This document shows positions 17,755 through 27,067 of a stretch of 64,000 nucleotides of DNA, piece by piece. Source of the DNA: Phycisphaeraceae bacterium (GTDB lineage: Bacteria; Planctomycetota; Phycisphaerae; Phycisphaerales; UBA1924). Positions within the stretch are counted from its first letter, which is position 1. The number at the start of each line of letters is the position of its first letter. The notes below the pieces were generated by a model. It searched no databases. It had not been told where the DNA came from and saw only the letters and a program-made list of their open reading frames with translations. Both the position numbers and the translations under genes were made by a program. The DNA is taken from contig JAHBXE010000019.1 in assembly GCA_019636625.1 (NCBI GenBank), positions 1 to 64,000 of the forward strand. Direction: 5' to 3'.

Positions 17755-20700
17755 ATGAAGATCACCAGGAAGTTCACCGTCGCAGGATGCGACCCCTTCG
17801 CCTCGGTCAAGTGGACGAAGCGGTCCAGCAAGATCAGCAACCCCGATGGGTCCATCGTGTTCAAGATGGACGATGCGGAGGTGCCGGAAACCTGGTCGCA
17901 ACTCGCGACCGACATCATGGTGTCCAAGTACTTCCGCAAGGCCGGCGTGCCCCAGCCCGATGGCACCACCGGGCCGGAGAGGTCCGCGCGCCAGGTGATC
18001 CACCGCCTCGCCGGGTGCTGGCGCCACTGGGGCGAGACGCACGGGTACTTCGATACGAAGGAAGATGCGCAGGCCTTCTACGACGAACTCTGCCACATGA
18101 TGGTGCACCAGATGTGCGCGCCCAACAGCCCCCAGTGGTTCAACACGGGGCTCAACTGGGCCTACGGCATCAACGGCCCGGCGCAGGGCCACTGGGTCGT
18201 CGATCCCAAGACCGGCGAAGCGGGCCTGGCGAAGGATGCGTACACACACCCCCAGCCGCACGCGTGCTTCATCCAGTCCGTCCGCGACGACCTCGTCGGC
18301 GAGGGCGGCATCATGGACCTGTGGGTCCGCGAGGCTCGCCTGTTCAAGTACGGCTCGGGCACGGGCACGAACTTCTCCACGCTCCGCGCCGAGGGTGAGC
18401 CGCTCTCCGGCGGGGGCAAGAGCAGCGGGCTGATGTCCTGGCTCCGCATCGGCGATCGCGCGGCGTCGGCGATCAAGAGCGGCGGGACCACCCGCCGCGC
18501 CGCAAAGATGGTCTGCCTCGACATGGACCACCCGGATATCGAGACCTTCATCAACTGGAAGGTCCGCGAGGAGATCAAGGTTCAGGCGATGGTGGAAGGG
18601 CTGAAGCTGCTCAAGGCGTCGAACGCGGAGATCGCGAGAACGGCCCAGGAGCTCGGTCTGGACCTGGACTACGACTTCAACGGGGAGGCGTACTTCACGG
18701 TCAGCGGCCAGAACAGCAACAACTCCGTGCGTATCCCGGACGAGTTCTTCGAAGCGGTGGACAAGGACGCCGACTGGAACACGCACTGGCGGACCAACGG
18801 CAAGGTCGCCCGGACGTTCAAGGCCCGCAAGCTGTGGGATGAGATCGGGTTCGCCGCGTGGCGCTGCGCCGATCCCGGCGTCCAGTTCGACACCACGATC
18901 AACGCCTGGCACACGTGCCCGAGCGCGGGGCGCATCAACGCGAGCAACCCGTGCTCCGAGTACATGTTCCTCGACAACACGGCCTGCAACCTCGCTTCCA
19001 TCAACGTGCTCAAGTTCTACAGCCCGCAGACACGGTCGTTCGACATCGCGGCGTACGAGCACACGATCGACATCTGGACCGTCGTTCTCGAGATCAGCGT
19101 GCTCATGGCGGCGTTCCCCAGCCGCGAAATCGCGGAACTGTCGTACAAGTTCCGGACGCTCGGCCTCGGCTACGCGAACCTCGGCGCCATGCTCATGCAG
19201 GCGGGAATCCCGTACGACAGCGATGAAGCCCGGGCCGTGTGCGCGTGCCTGTCGGCGATCCTCACCGGACGGAGCTACCGGATGTCGGCCGTCATGGCCG
19301 CGCAGCTCGGCGCCTTCCCCGGATACGCGGCGGACAAGGCGAACATGCTCCGGGTGATCCGGAACCACCGGCACGCGGCGCACGGCGTCGAGCGGACAAG
19401 CACCAAGTACGAAAGCCTGCGGATCCGCCCCGTCCCGATCGATCACGCACTGGTCAAGAGCGGGCGCGTGAACCTCGCGAACGCGAAGGATCTGCTGTCA
19501 CACTCCACCAAGGCATGGGATGAGGCTCTGGCCCTTGGCGAGAAGCACGGGTACCGCAACGCGCAGACCACGGTGATCGCGCCGACGGGGACCATCGGCC
19601 TGCTGATGGATTGCGACACCACGGGCGTCGAGCCGGACTTCGCCCTGGTGAAGTTCAAGAAGCTCGCGGGCGGCGGGTACTTCAAAATTGCCAACGAATC
19701 GGTGTCGCCGGCGCTGGTCGCGCTGGGCTATTCTCCCGCCCACGTTTCGGACATTCTCACTTACCTTCTCGGAAAGCTGGACTTGGATGTCCCCGTGCCT
19801 GCCGGCACGCGAAAGGCCACGGAGGGCCAGCTTTTTTCGTCGTGGCTCTTCGATCGAGGCCTGACACAGGACGACCTGGTAAAGATCACCAAGGCGCTGC
19901 CCTCGGTGTTTGAGCTCTCCTTCGCCTTCGGCGTGTGGTCGATCGGGGATGAAACGCTCAAGCGCCTTGGCGTGGACCCGGCCAAGGCCAAGGCGGACCC
20001 CTCGTTCAACCTGCTCAAGCACCTGGGCCTGAAGGACAAGCAGATCGACGCCCTGAACCGGGCGATCTGCGGGACGCAGACCGTTGAGGGCGCGCCGCAC
20101 CTCAAGCCCGAGCACTTGCCCGTGTTCGACTGCGCCAGCAAGTGCGGCAAGATCGGGAAGCGGTTCATCGCCCCCGAGGGTCACATCCGCATGATGGCCG
20201 CGGCCCAGCCGTTCATCTCCGGCGCGATCTCGAAGACAATCAACCTCCCCAACGAGGCGAGCGTGCAGGACATCACGGCGTCGTACCGGCTCTCGTGGGA
20301 GCTCGGCCTCAAGGCCAACGCCCTGTACCGCGATGGGTGCAAGCTCAGCCAGCCGCTCTCCGCCACGTCAGACCGCGGCGTCGAAGATGAAGCCGACGAT
20401 GAGGGCGATGCCCTGGGGGAGTTGGACGAGGACCGTCTCGAAGCGGCCGCTTCCGATGCGGTCCTTACGAGTGCGGCCAGTGAGCTCGGCTCGTCCGCAG
20501 CGCCGCAGGTCCAGATCGTCTACAAGCCGATGCGGCGACGCCTTCCTGATACCCGCCGGTCGATCACGCACAAGTTCAACGTCGCCGGACACGAAGGGTA
20601 CCTGACCGTCGGCCTTTTCGAAGATGGCCTGCCGGGCGAGTTGTTCATCACCATGGCCAAGGAAGGCTCGACCACGGGTGGGCTCATGGATTCGATCGGG

Positions 20701-21231
20701 ACGGCGACTTCGGTGGCCCTGCAGTACGGCGTGCCGATCGAGAGTCTCGTGAACAAGTTCAGCCACCAGCGGTTCGAGCCCGCGGGCATGACCACCAACC
20801 AGGACATTCCCTTCGCCAAGAGCCTCGTGGATTACATCTTCCGGTGGATGGGCATGCAGTTCATCCCCGGGTACCGTGAGGCGAACGCCCCCAATCGCGG
20901 CCGCGCGTCCTCGGAACCACTGGTCGAGTCCTCGCCGCGGATCACGGAGGAACCCGAGCAGCCCCGTTTGTCGCGCGGCGAGAGCATGGCTTCTGAAGCG
21001 GCCCCGGCGCGTGAATCTTCTCCGAGGCGGGCGGCGGCAACGATGATCGAGTCGAAAGAAGTGGTCGCAAGCAAGGTCGGCGGATATGTGTCCGTCGAGA
21101 CGTCGACGCTGACGATCGCGATGGAAAGCGTGGGCGACGCCCCGCCGTGCGACACCTGCGGGACGATCACGGTTCGGAGCGGTACGTGTTACAAGTGCCT
21201 CAACTGCGGGGCGAGCATGGGCTGCAGTTGA
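17755..21231 (+). CDS. nrdJ: Adenosylcobalamin-dependent ribonucleoside-diphosphate reductase (class II)
   Basis: 1158 residues from ATG 17755 (GAGG just upstream; the open frame to 17689 adds a hydrophobic leader that does not belong). The catalytic loop N398-P-C-S-E402 and 'APTGTIG' further on mark the ten-stranded barrel of ribonucleotide reductases, with 'SGQNSNNSVRIPDEF' typical of the B12 class. A low-complexity acidic linker (about 865-905) precedes a TSCPD-like domain ('SITHKFNVAGHEGYLTVGLFEDG'). The C terminus has paired CxxC motifs ('CDTC', 'CYKCLNC') for re-reduction by thioredoxin or zinc. It reduces NDPs without oxygen or a separate radical subunit, implying cobalamin dependence. 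Confidence 0.96.
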   Translation: MKITRKFTVAGCDPFASVKWTKRSSKISNPDGSIVFKMDDAEVPETWSQLATDIMVSKYFRKAGVPQPDGTTGPERSARQVIHRLAGCWRHWGETHGYFDTKEDAQAFYDELCHMMVHQMCAPNSPQWFNTGLNWAYGINGPAQGHWVVDPKTGEAGLAKDAYTHPQPHACFIQSVRDDLVGEGGIMDLWVREARLFKYGSGTGTNFSTLRAEGEPLSGGGKSSGLMSWLRIGDRAASAIKSGGTTRRAAKMVCLDMDHPDIETFINWKVREEIKVQAMVEGLKLLKASNAEIARTAQELGLDLDYDFNGEAYFTVSGQNSNNSVRIPDEFFEAVDKDADWNTHWRTNGKVARTFKARKLWDEIGFAAWRCADPGVQFDTTINAWHTCPSAGRINASNPCSEYMFLDNTACNLASINVLKFYSPQTRSFDIAAYEHTIDIWTVVLEISVLMAAFPSREIAELSYKFRTLGLGYANLGAMLMQAGIPYDSDEARAVCACLSAILTGRSYRMSAVMAAQLGAFPGYAADKANMLRVIRNHRHAAHGVERTSTKYESLRIRPVPIDHALVKSGRVNLANAKDLLSHSTKAWDEALALGEKHGYRNAQTTVIAPTGTIGLLMDCDTTGVEPDFALVKFKKLAGGGYFKIANESVSPALVALGYSPAHVSDILTYLLGKLDLDVPVPAGTRKATEGQLFSSWLFDRGLTQDDLVKITKALPSVFELSFAFGVWSIGDETLKRLGVDPAKAKADPSFNLLKHLGLKDKQIDALNRAICGTQTVEGAPHLKPEHLPVFDCASKCGKIGKRFIAPEGHIRMMAAAQPFISGAISKTINLPNEASVQDITASYRLSWELGLKANALYRDGCKLSQPLSATSDRGVEDEADDEGDALGELDEDRLEAAASDAVLTSAASELGSSAAPQVQIVYKPMRRRLPDTRRSITHKFNVAGHEGYLTVGLFEDGLPGELFITMAKEGSTTGGLMDSIGTATSVALQYGVPIESLVNKFSHQRFEPAGMTTNQDIPFAKSLVDYIFRWMGMQFIPGYREANAPNRGRASSEPLVESSPRITEEPEQPRLSRGESMASEAAPARESSPRRAAATMIESKEVVASKVGGYVSVETSTLTIAMESVGDAPPCDTCGTITVRSGTCYKCLNCGASMGCS

Positions 21232-21324
21232 TGGCGCAATGAGCCCCACCGACGGGGTCGGCCGCGGACTTTGCCCACACGCCTCCCGGGCGTCCGCCAA
21301 GAAAAGCCGGCCCCGCACCTCCTC

Positions 21325-21360
21325 CCCCCGGGCGGACCCACCACCGCCCGGGGGACTTTT
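21325..21360 (+). terminator. Rho-independent terminator after nrdJ
   Basis: A perfect 11-bp stem (21325-21335 CCCCCGGGCGG with 21344-21354) closes an 8-nt loop and is followed by ACTTTTC. It lies 93 bp past the nrdJ stop and before the convergent flavin-reductase gene. Confidence 0.8.
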
Positions 21361-21395
21361 CATTTTGGCGGTCTCCACAGCCGGGTTTCGCGCCC

Positions 21396-22043
21396 TCAGC
21401 CCTCGGGAGCCAGCGCCTTGCGACCCATGGGCATCTCGAACCGGTCTCGCGTTCGCGCATACGTCGTGCCGCTCATCCGCCCGATGGCGTTGAGGCGGGC
21501 AGGATCGATGTGATGTCGATCATTGATCAGATCGTCGCGTACAAACACATGTACAACCCGGCCAAGGACGACATTGCCCGCGGACGGCACGCCCGGACCG
21601 GTGCGGACGATGCGATCGGTCACGCACTCAAACGCGATGGGCGACTCGGCCACGCGAGGCGGACGGACCACCAGGCTGGGAGCCGGCGTGAGCTTGACGA
21701 GATCGAACTCGGACTCGCCGTACGGCAGAGGCTCGGCCGCGCCCGCGACTTTCGGGGCGTAGTCCTCCGTGGCGACGTTGACGACAAACTCCCCGACGCC
21801 TCCCTCCGATTCCAGCCTGGCGTTTCGGAGCGAATCCTTCTCGGTTCCATCCGGCTTGTTCGCGGGACAGAAAAGGAGCATCATGGGCTCCGAACCGACG
21901 CCGCAGAAGAACGAGAACGGGGCAAGATTAAGCCGACCGTCGCGCGACACCGTGGAGACAAACGCGATGGGCCGGGGCACGATGCCGCCAATGAGAAGCT
22001 TGTAACGATCGGGTTGCGACAGGGCCGCGGGATCGAGTTCCAT
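21396..22043 (-). CDS. Flavin reductase-like FMN-binding protein
   Basis: 215 residues from ATG 22043 ('MELDPAALSQPDRYKLL'). The split-barrel flavin-reductase fold is indicated by 'IVPRPIAFVSTVSRDGRLNLAPFSFF', the FMN-contact region, followed by 'GEFVVNVATEDYA' and 'SPIAFECVTDRI'. Members reduce flavin with NAD(P)H or act as flavin-dependent oxidoreductases of unknown substrate. It lies just downstream of tRNA-Leu on the same strand, 31 bp from the tRNA 3' end, so it may be read through from the tRNA promoter. Confidence 0.85.
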   Translation of the reverse strand: MELDPAALSQPDRYKLLIGGIVPRPIAFVSTVSRDGRLNLAPFSFFCGVGSEPMMLLFCPANKPDGTEKDSLRNARLESEGGVGEFVVNVATEDYAPKVAGAAEPLPYGESEFDLVKLTPAPSLVVRPPRVAESPIAFECVTDRIVRTGPGVPSAGNVVLGRVVHVFVRDDLINDRHHIDPARLNAIGRMSGTTYARTRDRFEMPMGRKALAPEG

Positions 22044-22074
22044 GGGCCAGTGTATGAAGCCGCGGTACCGCCAA

Positions 22075-22161
22075 TGGCCCCGGTGGGATTTGAACCCACA
22101 CACCGGTGTAACCCGGTCGCGGATTTTAAGTCCGCTGCGTCTGCCGTTCCGCCACGGGGCC
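22075..22161 (-). tRNA. tRNA-Leu (anticodon TAA)
   Basis: Read on the minus strand this 87-nt sequence folds as a long-variable-arm tRNA. Acceptor GGCCCCG pairs perfectly with CGGGGCC; anticodon stem GCGGA/TCCGC holds loop CTTAAAA with anticodon TAA; T arm GTGGG-TTCAAAT-CCCAC; discriminator A. The 3' CCA is not encoded. The long variable arm and TAA anticodon identify leucine. Confidence 0.97.
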
Positions 22162-22231
22162 TTTGGGAGTTTAGGGCAAGCACGGCCCCAGCCCGCCGCG
22201 CGCAGGCCGCCGGAGTGGTTAGACTCGGTTC

Positions 22232-22630
22232 ATGTACAGCACTTCACTGTCGTTGCCTGTGGCGGTGGTGTGGGTCGCGGCGGGGGGAGCGATCGGGTCG
22301 GTTCTGCGGTATCTGATCGCCGTCGCGGCCGCACCAATCTCCTCCCGCTTTCCAAGCGGCACCCTGATCGCCAACGTGACCGGGTGTCTCTGCGCGGGCG
22401 TGATGTTGTACCTCGTGCTCAACCGCCCCAGTTTCCCGCCCTCGCTCCGCCTGTTGATCACGACGGGATTCCTGGGAGGGCTGACGACTTTCTCCACGTT
22501 CAGCGCCGAAACGCTCCACCTCCTCGAGCGGGGACAGATCGGCGCCACGGCACTAAACGTGGGGCTGAACGTGTTGCTCGGCCTGGGCGCAGCGTGGGTC
22601 GGGTACACGGTGATGCGGGCGGTGGCGTAA
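22232..22630 (+). CDS. crcB: Fluoride channel CrcB/Fluc
   Basis: 132 residues with four membrane segments. The Fluc signatures are present: 'GGAIGSVLRY' in the first helix, 'GTLIANVTGC' in the second and 'TTGFLGGLTTFSTFSAE' in the third. It exports fluoride as a dual-topology dimer. No fluoride riboswitch was recognised in the 70 bp between tRNA-Leu and the start ATG. The LOG-family gene begins 24 bp downstream. Confidence 0.95.
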   Translation: MYSTSLSLPVAVVWVAAGGAIGSVLRYLIAVAAAPISSRFPSGTLIANVTGCLCAGVMLYLVLNRPSFPPSLRLLITTGFLGGLTTFSTFSAETLHLLERGQIGATALNVGLNVLLGLGAAWVGYTVMRAVA

Positions 22631-22654
22631 GGTTTGCTCCCTTGGGAGACTCCC

Positions 22655-23467
22655 GTGCCCGACGAACCGATGAAACCCCCGATGAACCACCTGAACCGCT
22701 GGGGCAAGGCCACGCGGAGCGCGGAGGAACTCACGTTCCTCGAAGGGCCGCGCCGGCGACTGACGGAGTTCGCACGGGCCTGCCGCATCTTCGCGGAGTT
22801 CATCCGCGGCTTCCGAGCGTTGCACTTTGTCGGACCATGCGTGACAGTGTTCGGCTCCGCGCGGTTCAAGGAGGGCAACCCCCACTACGAACTTGGAAGA
22901 AAGATGGGGGCGGAGATCGCCCGCCTTGGCTTTACGGTGATGACCGGCGGCGGGCCGGGAATCATGGAAGCCGCCAACCGCGGGGCGCGCGAAGCGGGCG
23001 GAGCATCGATCGGGTGCAACATCGTGCTGCCGATGGAGCAGAAGCCAAACCCGTACCTGGACCGGTTCGTGGAGTTCAAGTACTTCTTCGTGCGCAAGGT
23101 CATGCTCGTGAAGTACTCGTACGCGTTCGTCGTGCTGCCCGGAGGGTTCGGGACGCTCGATGAGCTGTTCGAATCGCTCACCCTCATCCAGACCGGGAAG
23201 ATCGAGAACTTCCCGGTCGTGCTCATGGGAACGGACTACTGGGCGCCGCTGATGGGATTCATGCGGGAGCGATTGATCTCGCAGGGCACGATTGACGCCG
23301 ATGATCTGAATCTGCTGCACCTGACGGATTCGATTGAGGAAGCGTCTTCCATCATCGCCACGTGCGGCCTGCAGAAGATCCGCAAACTCGAAGCCCAGCG
23401 CCCCTCGCCGCAGCCATTCCTCGGCGAGAAACCGGGACCGAAAACCGGTCCGGCGCGGGTGCCGTAG
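22655..23467 (+). CDS. LOG-family (TIGR00730-type) nucleotide hydrolase
   Basis: 270 residues from the GTG at 22655, chosen for the GGGAG six bases upstream; TTG 22634 and ATG 22670 are alternatives. The Rossmann-like lysine-decarboxylase fold carries 'GGGPGIMEAANRGA' and the diagnostic 'PGGFGTLDE', whose arginine/glutamate partners bind the ribose-phosphate. Members hydrolyse nucleoside 5'-monophosphates such as cytokinin ribotides or AMP to base plus ribose phosphate; old 'lysine decarboxylase' labels are wrong. The C terminus is Pro/Lys-rich and looks disordered. Confidence 0.88.
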   Translation: MPDEPMKPPMNHLNRWGKATRSAEELTFLEGPRRRLTEFARACRIFAEFIRGFRALHFVGPCVTVFGSARFKEGNPHYELGRKMGAEIARLGFTVMTGGGPGIMEAANRGAREAGGASIGCNIVLPMEQKPNPYLDRFVEFKYFFVRKVMLVKYSYAFVVLPGGFGTLDELFESLTLIQTGKIENFPVVLMGTDYWAPLMGFMRERLISQGTIDADDLNLLHLTDSIEEASSIIATCGLQKIRKLEAQRPSPQPFLGEKPGPKTGPARVP

Positions 23468-23504
23468 CCGGGTCAAGAAGCCACTGGCCGGAGCGGTTCG
23501 GCGA

Positions 23505-24485
23505 TCAGAGCTTCACCGCGCCGACGAGCTCGCCGATCGAAGAAGCCCCTTGGCGCTGCACCCACGCACCGAGGCCACGGGCGACTTTCCCGGGCAGGCG
23601 CGGGTCCACAAAAAGGGCTGTGCCCATTTCGACGGCGCTCGCCCCAACGAGGATGAACTCCGCCGCATCCTCCCACCGCATCACACCGCCGATGCCGATG
23701 ATGGGGACGTTGGCGCCCTTGGCCACTTTGCGATAGACCTCGTGCACCAGTTTCACGGCCGCGGGATGGACGGCCGGTCCGGAAAGGCCGCCGGTGACGT
23801 TGGCGAGGCGAGGCGTGCGAGAGTGCACATCCACCGCCATGGCCGGGATGGTGTTGGCAAGGCACAGCCCATCAGCGCCCGGCCGGGAACCCGGCCCGCA
23901 GGGAACGCCACGGCCTTCGATGGCGGCACGGGCGATGTCGGCGATGGTGGCGCCGGGAGCGCCGACCACGATGGGGCTGAGCTTGACAAAGAGGCGCTTC
24001 CGCGTGAGGACAGCGCGGACAGCGCCAACCAGATCCCGAAGGGCCGCGCCATCAACACCAAACTCCGTCCCACCGTGAACGTTCGGGCAACTGACGTTGA
24101 GTTCAACGGCGGGCATCGCGTCGATGCCATTCATGGCCGCCGCGACGGCGGTGTAATCGTCGATGGAGAAACCGGCAATCGATCCGATGACGGTCGTCGG
24201 CGCGCCCGCGATCCGCGGGGCTTGATCACGGACGAACGCGTCGATCCCCATGTTGGCCAGGCCGATCGCGTTGAGCATCCCCGTTCGAGATTCGATGATC
24301 CGCCACGTGTTGTTTCCCTCGCGGGGCTTGGCGGTAATGGACTTGGTCACGACGGCCCCCACCCCCGCGAGGTCCATCGCCCCTGCCATTTCATCGACGT
24401 AGCCCGCTGTGCCCGCGGCGAGCAGGACAGGGTTGCGCAGCTTGACGCCCGCCAGGTCGGTCGCCAGTCTCGTTGCGTCATCCAT
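23505..24485 (-). CDS. pyrD: Dihydroorotate dehydrogenase, class 1B catalytic subunit
   Basis: 326 residues from ATG 24485. FMN-binding 'PVLLAAGTAGY' and 'SITAKPREGN' are followed by 'ELNVSCPNV' with catalytic C133, the cysteine base of class 1 enzymes (class 2 has serine), and C-terminal phosphate loops 'IIGIGGVM' and 'GASAVEMGTALF'. It oxidises dihydroorotate to orotate in UMP synthesis. Class 1B enzymes normally pair with the iron-sulphur/FAD subunit PyrK, which is not in the window. An insert with 'GRGVPCGPGSRPG' interrupts the barrel near residue 200. The frame remains open upstream to 25034, inside the next gene, and that part is discarded. Confidence 0.94.
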   Translation of the reverse strand: MDDATRLATDLAGVKLRNPVLLAAGTAGYVDEMAGAMDLAGVGAVVTKSITAKPREGNNTWRIIESRTGMLNAIGLANMGIDAFVRDQAPRIAGAPTTVIGSIAGFSIDDYTAVAAAMNGIDAMPAVELNVSCPNVHGGTEFGVDGAALRDLVGAVRAVLTRKRLFVKLSPIVVGAPGATIADIARAAIEGRGVPCGPGSRPGADGLCLANTIPAMAVDVHSRTPRLANVTGGLSGPAVHPAAVKLVHEVYRKVAKGANVPIIGIGGVMRWEDAAEFILVGASAVEMGTALFVDPRLPGKVARGLGAWVQRQGASSIGELVGAVKL

Positions 24486-24502
24486 GGCGACCAAGCGTAG
24501 TC

Positions 24503-25951
24503 CTATCCGCCGATGGCCTTGGCGATCGCGAACGAAGTACCCTCGATCATCCCGTTGTGCAGCGCGTGGGCGACCATCGGAGCAATGAGCGAGCCCCGCC
24601 ACTCGCGAAGAACGGCGTACATCACCCCGGCGGCACCAACTTCCAGCATCCCCAGCGGGGAGTACGGGTGCACGATTCCGAAGGTGATGGACGAGATGAC
24701 AATGGCCAGCACGTACCCCAGCCGCTCTCGCACCCAGCCGTACAGGAACCCACGAAACACCGTCTCCTCCACGATCGGTGCCCAGACGACGGAGGACAGA
24801 ACACCCAGAAACACCAGCAGGCCGCTGTCGCTGGGCGGAGATTGGAAGAGCGGGTGACCGGAGGGGCTGTTTTCGAACGAGGACGAGCCGAAGAACGACT
24901 GGAACGCGGCGAGAGCCTTCGAGATGCCGATGGTGATGGGCATCCACGCGAGGAATGCGCCGGCGCCGATGATCACTTCGCGCGGCAGGCTGCCGCCGGT
25001 GTGAAGGCCGGCCGTGCGCGAGACCTCGGACCACCGAACTCCCCGTATCAGCGGCCAGAGAGGGACGAGCAGCAGGGTCCAGATGATGAGGGAAGAGGCG
25101 ACCGAAGCGCCAATCGAGCCCTCCGCGTTCAAGCCGAACGGAAGCAGCGACAGACCCAGAATCACCACGAACCCCGCGGCGAACAGAACGAACGCCTGAA
25201 GATGCTCATCCGGCACCGATTCATCGAACTGGCCCTGGGCCTGGAGCGCGGCGTAGTTCTTCGCCATGAGCGCAAGCGCAATCACGCCGATCAGGAACAT
25301 CGCGACCTGGAAGCGATTGAGGTTCTTGAACGTGCTCAGAATGTGCTCGCGCCCGGCGACGGCACGCCGGCGGAAGGGGTCGTGCACCGGACGCCCGTAC
25401 GCCAGCGCCAGATCACCGAACCAGCCGTGCCGATCCCGGAGCGACTCCCGAACATCATCCCCGAGGCTCTCCGGCCCGTTTGCATAGAGCCGCTTCACCC
25501 ACGCGACATCCGCCGCGAGTTCCGACGCCGGCTCGAGCTCTTTCTCAAGCTCCGTGAGACGATTGATCGCGTCGTCCTTGCCAACCAGTTCGCCGGCGAC
25601 GATGGCGAGACGAAGCCGCTCGACACGCGACACGGCCAGCGGCACGATGTACTGCTTGAAGTCTTCCGCGATGGAGTCCCGCTCCTCCTGGGACATGTTC
25701 ACCCACCGGAGCTTGACGATCGCCTTGCTCTCCATCGCGAAGGCGCTGTACTGGCCACCCTCGACATCCTCGTTCTGAGCGACCGCATCCGGCGCCTTGG
25801 CCATCGTGGCACCAAAGAGCTGCCCGGAGAACCACTGCATGAACACCACCGCCGCGACCGCGATCAGGCCCAGCACGACCCACACCCGGACCGGACCCAG
25901 CGACATCCGATCCCGCGGCGGCCCCCCTCCGATGTACTCGATCTCGTGCAT
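24503..25951 (-). CDS. CPBP-family intramembrane metalloprotease
   Basis: 482 residues from ATG 25951. The C-terminal domain has the CAAX-protease/Abi motifs: E395-E396-TVF-R400, 'FGIVHP' with H428, and 'HALHNG' with H462/H465, all in membrane helices. The N-terminal half has one membrane anchor (about 22-38), a soluble charged region (50-205) and more helices. Substrates of bacterial members are mostly unknown; some act in bacteriocin immunity or envelope proteolysis. It is the first gene before pyrD, 17 bp apart. Confidence 0.86.
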   Translation of the reverse strand: MHEIEYIGGGPPRDRMSLGPVRVWVVLGLIAVAAVVFMQWFSGQLFGATMAKAPDAVAQNEDVEGGQYSAFAMESKAIVKLRWVNMSQEERDSIAEDFKQYIVPLAVSRVERLRLAIVAGELVGKDDAINRLTELEKELEPASELAADVAWVKRLYANGPESLGDDVRESLRDRHGWFGDLALAYGRPVHDPFRRRAVAGREHILSTFKNLNRFQVAMFLIGVIALALMAKNYAALQAQGQFDESVPDEHLQAFVLFAAGFVVILGLSLLPFGLNAEGSIGASVASSLIIWTLLLVPLWPLIRGVRWSEVSRTAGLHTGGSLPREVIIGAGAFLAWMPITIGISKALAAFQSFFGSSSFENSPSGHPLFQSPPSDSGLLVFLGVLSSVVWAPIVEETVFRGFLYGWVRERLGYVLAIVISSITFGIVHPYSPLGMLEVGAAGVMYAVLREWRGSLIAPMVAHALHNGMIEGTSFAIAKAIGG

Positions 25952-26008
25952 CAGAACCACAACCTCCACGCCGTCGCCGAGTCTACCGCACGTTCCTACC
26001 CTCCCGCC

Positions 26009-26641
26009 ATGGACATGCAACAGCGTATCGCGCAGTTCGAAAACATGGTGCAGGCCGACCCGGACAACGACATGGCCCACTTTTCCCTCGGCGGGGCGTA
26101 CGCCGCCGTCAACAGGTTTCTGGAAGCGGCCGAGAGCTTCAAGCGGTGCATCGCCCTGAACAGGGACATGTCCAAGGCCTACCAACTCGCCGGGGACGCC
26201 TACATCAAGGCCGGCGAGATGGACGATGCGGCCCAGATCCTCACGGAGGGCTTCAAGATCGCCGCCGCGAAAGGGGACCGGCTTCCACAGAAAGCCATGG
26301 GTGACCTGTTGAAGCAGATCGGCAAGCCGGTTCCGGAGGTGAAGGCCGCGGCCGGAAGCAAGGCCGCGCCACCCGGGTCGTTCATCTGCCAGCGCACCGG
26401 CCGACCCGGAACCAAGATGGCACGCCCGCCGTTCAAGGGACCGGTGGGCGAATGGATCGCGGCGAACATCAGCGTCGAGACCTTTGATGAGTGGATCCGC
26501 CAGGGAACCAAGGTCATCAATGAACTGCGCCTGGACTTGTCGCGCGACGAAGATGAAGCCACCTACGACGCTCACATGCGTGAGTACCTCGGCATCGATG
26601 ACGAGTTGTACGCAAAACTGACGGGGCGACAGCCGGCTTGA
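26009..26641 (+). CDS. TPR protein fused to an Fe(II)-trafficking YggX-like domain
   Basis: 210 residues. Residues 1-105 are TPR-like helices ('DNDMAHFSLGGAYAAVNRFLEAAESFKRCIAL'). Residues about 124-196 match the YggX/oxidative-damage-protection fold: Cys127 in 'SFICQRTGRPG', then 'PPFKGPVGEWIAANIS', 'EWIRQGTKVINELRLDL' and 'YDAHMREYLGI'. YggX is normally a free protein of about 90 residues that protects iron-sulphur clusters and limits labile iron. The fusion suggests it is delivered to a protein partner through the TPR part. Start ATG 26009; a second ATG lies two codons later, and no clear Shine-Dalgarno is seen. Confidence 0.82.
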   Translation: MDMQQRIAQFENMVQADPDNDMAHFSLGGAYAAVNRFLEAAESFKRCIALNRDMSKAYQLAGDAYIKAGEMDDAAQILTEGFKIAAAKGDRLPQKAMGDLLKQIGKPVPEVKAAAGSKAAPPGSFICQRTGRPGTKMARPPFKGPVGEWIAANISVETFDEWIRQGTKVINELRLDLSRDEDEATYDAHMREYLGIDDELYAKLTGRQPA

Positions 26642-26647
26642 CACTTA

Positions 26648-27019
26648 ATGGAAACGGCGCCACACACTCCGCCGACACAGCGTCGATCACGACGACGAAC
26701 ACTGATAGCGGTGCTCGTGCCCTTGCCGGTCGTACCGGGGATCGTGGTCTATCTCTTGAGCTCACCGCATGGAACTCTGCACCAGGTGCTCCTGGCGCCG
26801 GGAATGGTGGCATTCCCCTGCGTTTTCGGTCGAGTGATGCACCCGTTCGGTTTCTTTGTCGTGGCCGGGCTGTTCTGGTACTTGGCGGCCGCCCTGCTTC
26901 TGCACGGACTGATCTCTCGCCGGACGAAGACCAGTCGAGCCTTGATGTGGACATTCATCGTGTTCGCGGCCCTGGTGGGGCTGATGATGTGGTCGATGCG
27001 GAACTGGAATCCGGACTGA
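26648..27019 (+). CDS. Uncharacterised three-helix membrane protein
   Basis: 123 residues. After a basic start ('QRRSRRR') come three hydrophobic stretches (about 19-37, 67-90, 100-117), ending 'MRNWNPD'. I do not recognise the family. It begins six bases after the TPR-YggX stop and is presumably co-transcribed with it. It ends 48 bp before the convergent DUF58 gene. Confidence 0.65.
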   Translation: METAPHTPPTQRRSRRRTLIAVLVPLPVVPGIVVYLLSSPHGTLHQVLLAPGMVAFPCVFGRVMHPFGFFVVAGLFWYLAAALLLHGLISRRTKTSRALMWTFIVFAALVGLMMWSMRNWNPD

Positions 27020-27067
27020 GTGAGCCCGGCGCTCACAACGTTCGCGCTCATCGATCCGCACCCAACC

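Noticed and set aside
17578..19446. Long minus-strand frame across the nrdJ 5' half
   Set aside because: Shadow of nrdJ and of the DUF4282 gene end; crosses the nrdJ ribosome-binding site.
22042..22200. Protein frame reading through tRNA-Leu
   Set aside because: It arises from translating the tRNA gene (typical WDLNPH-type peptide) and has no other support.
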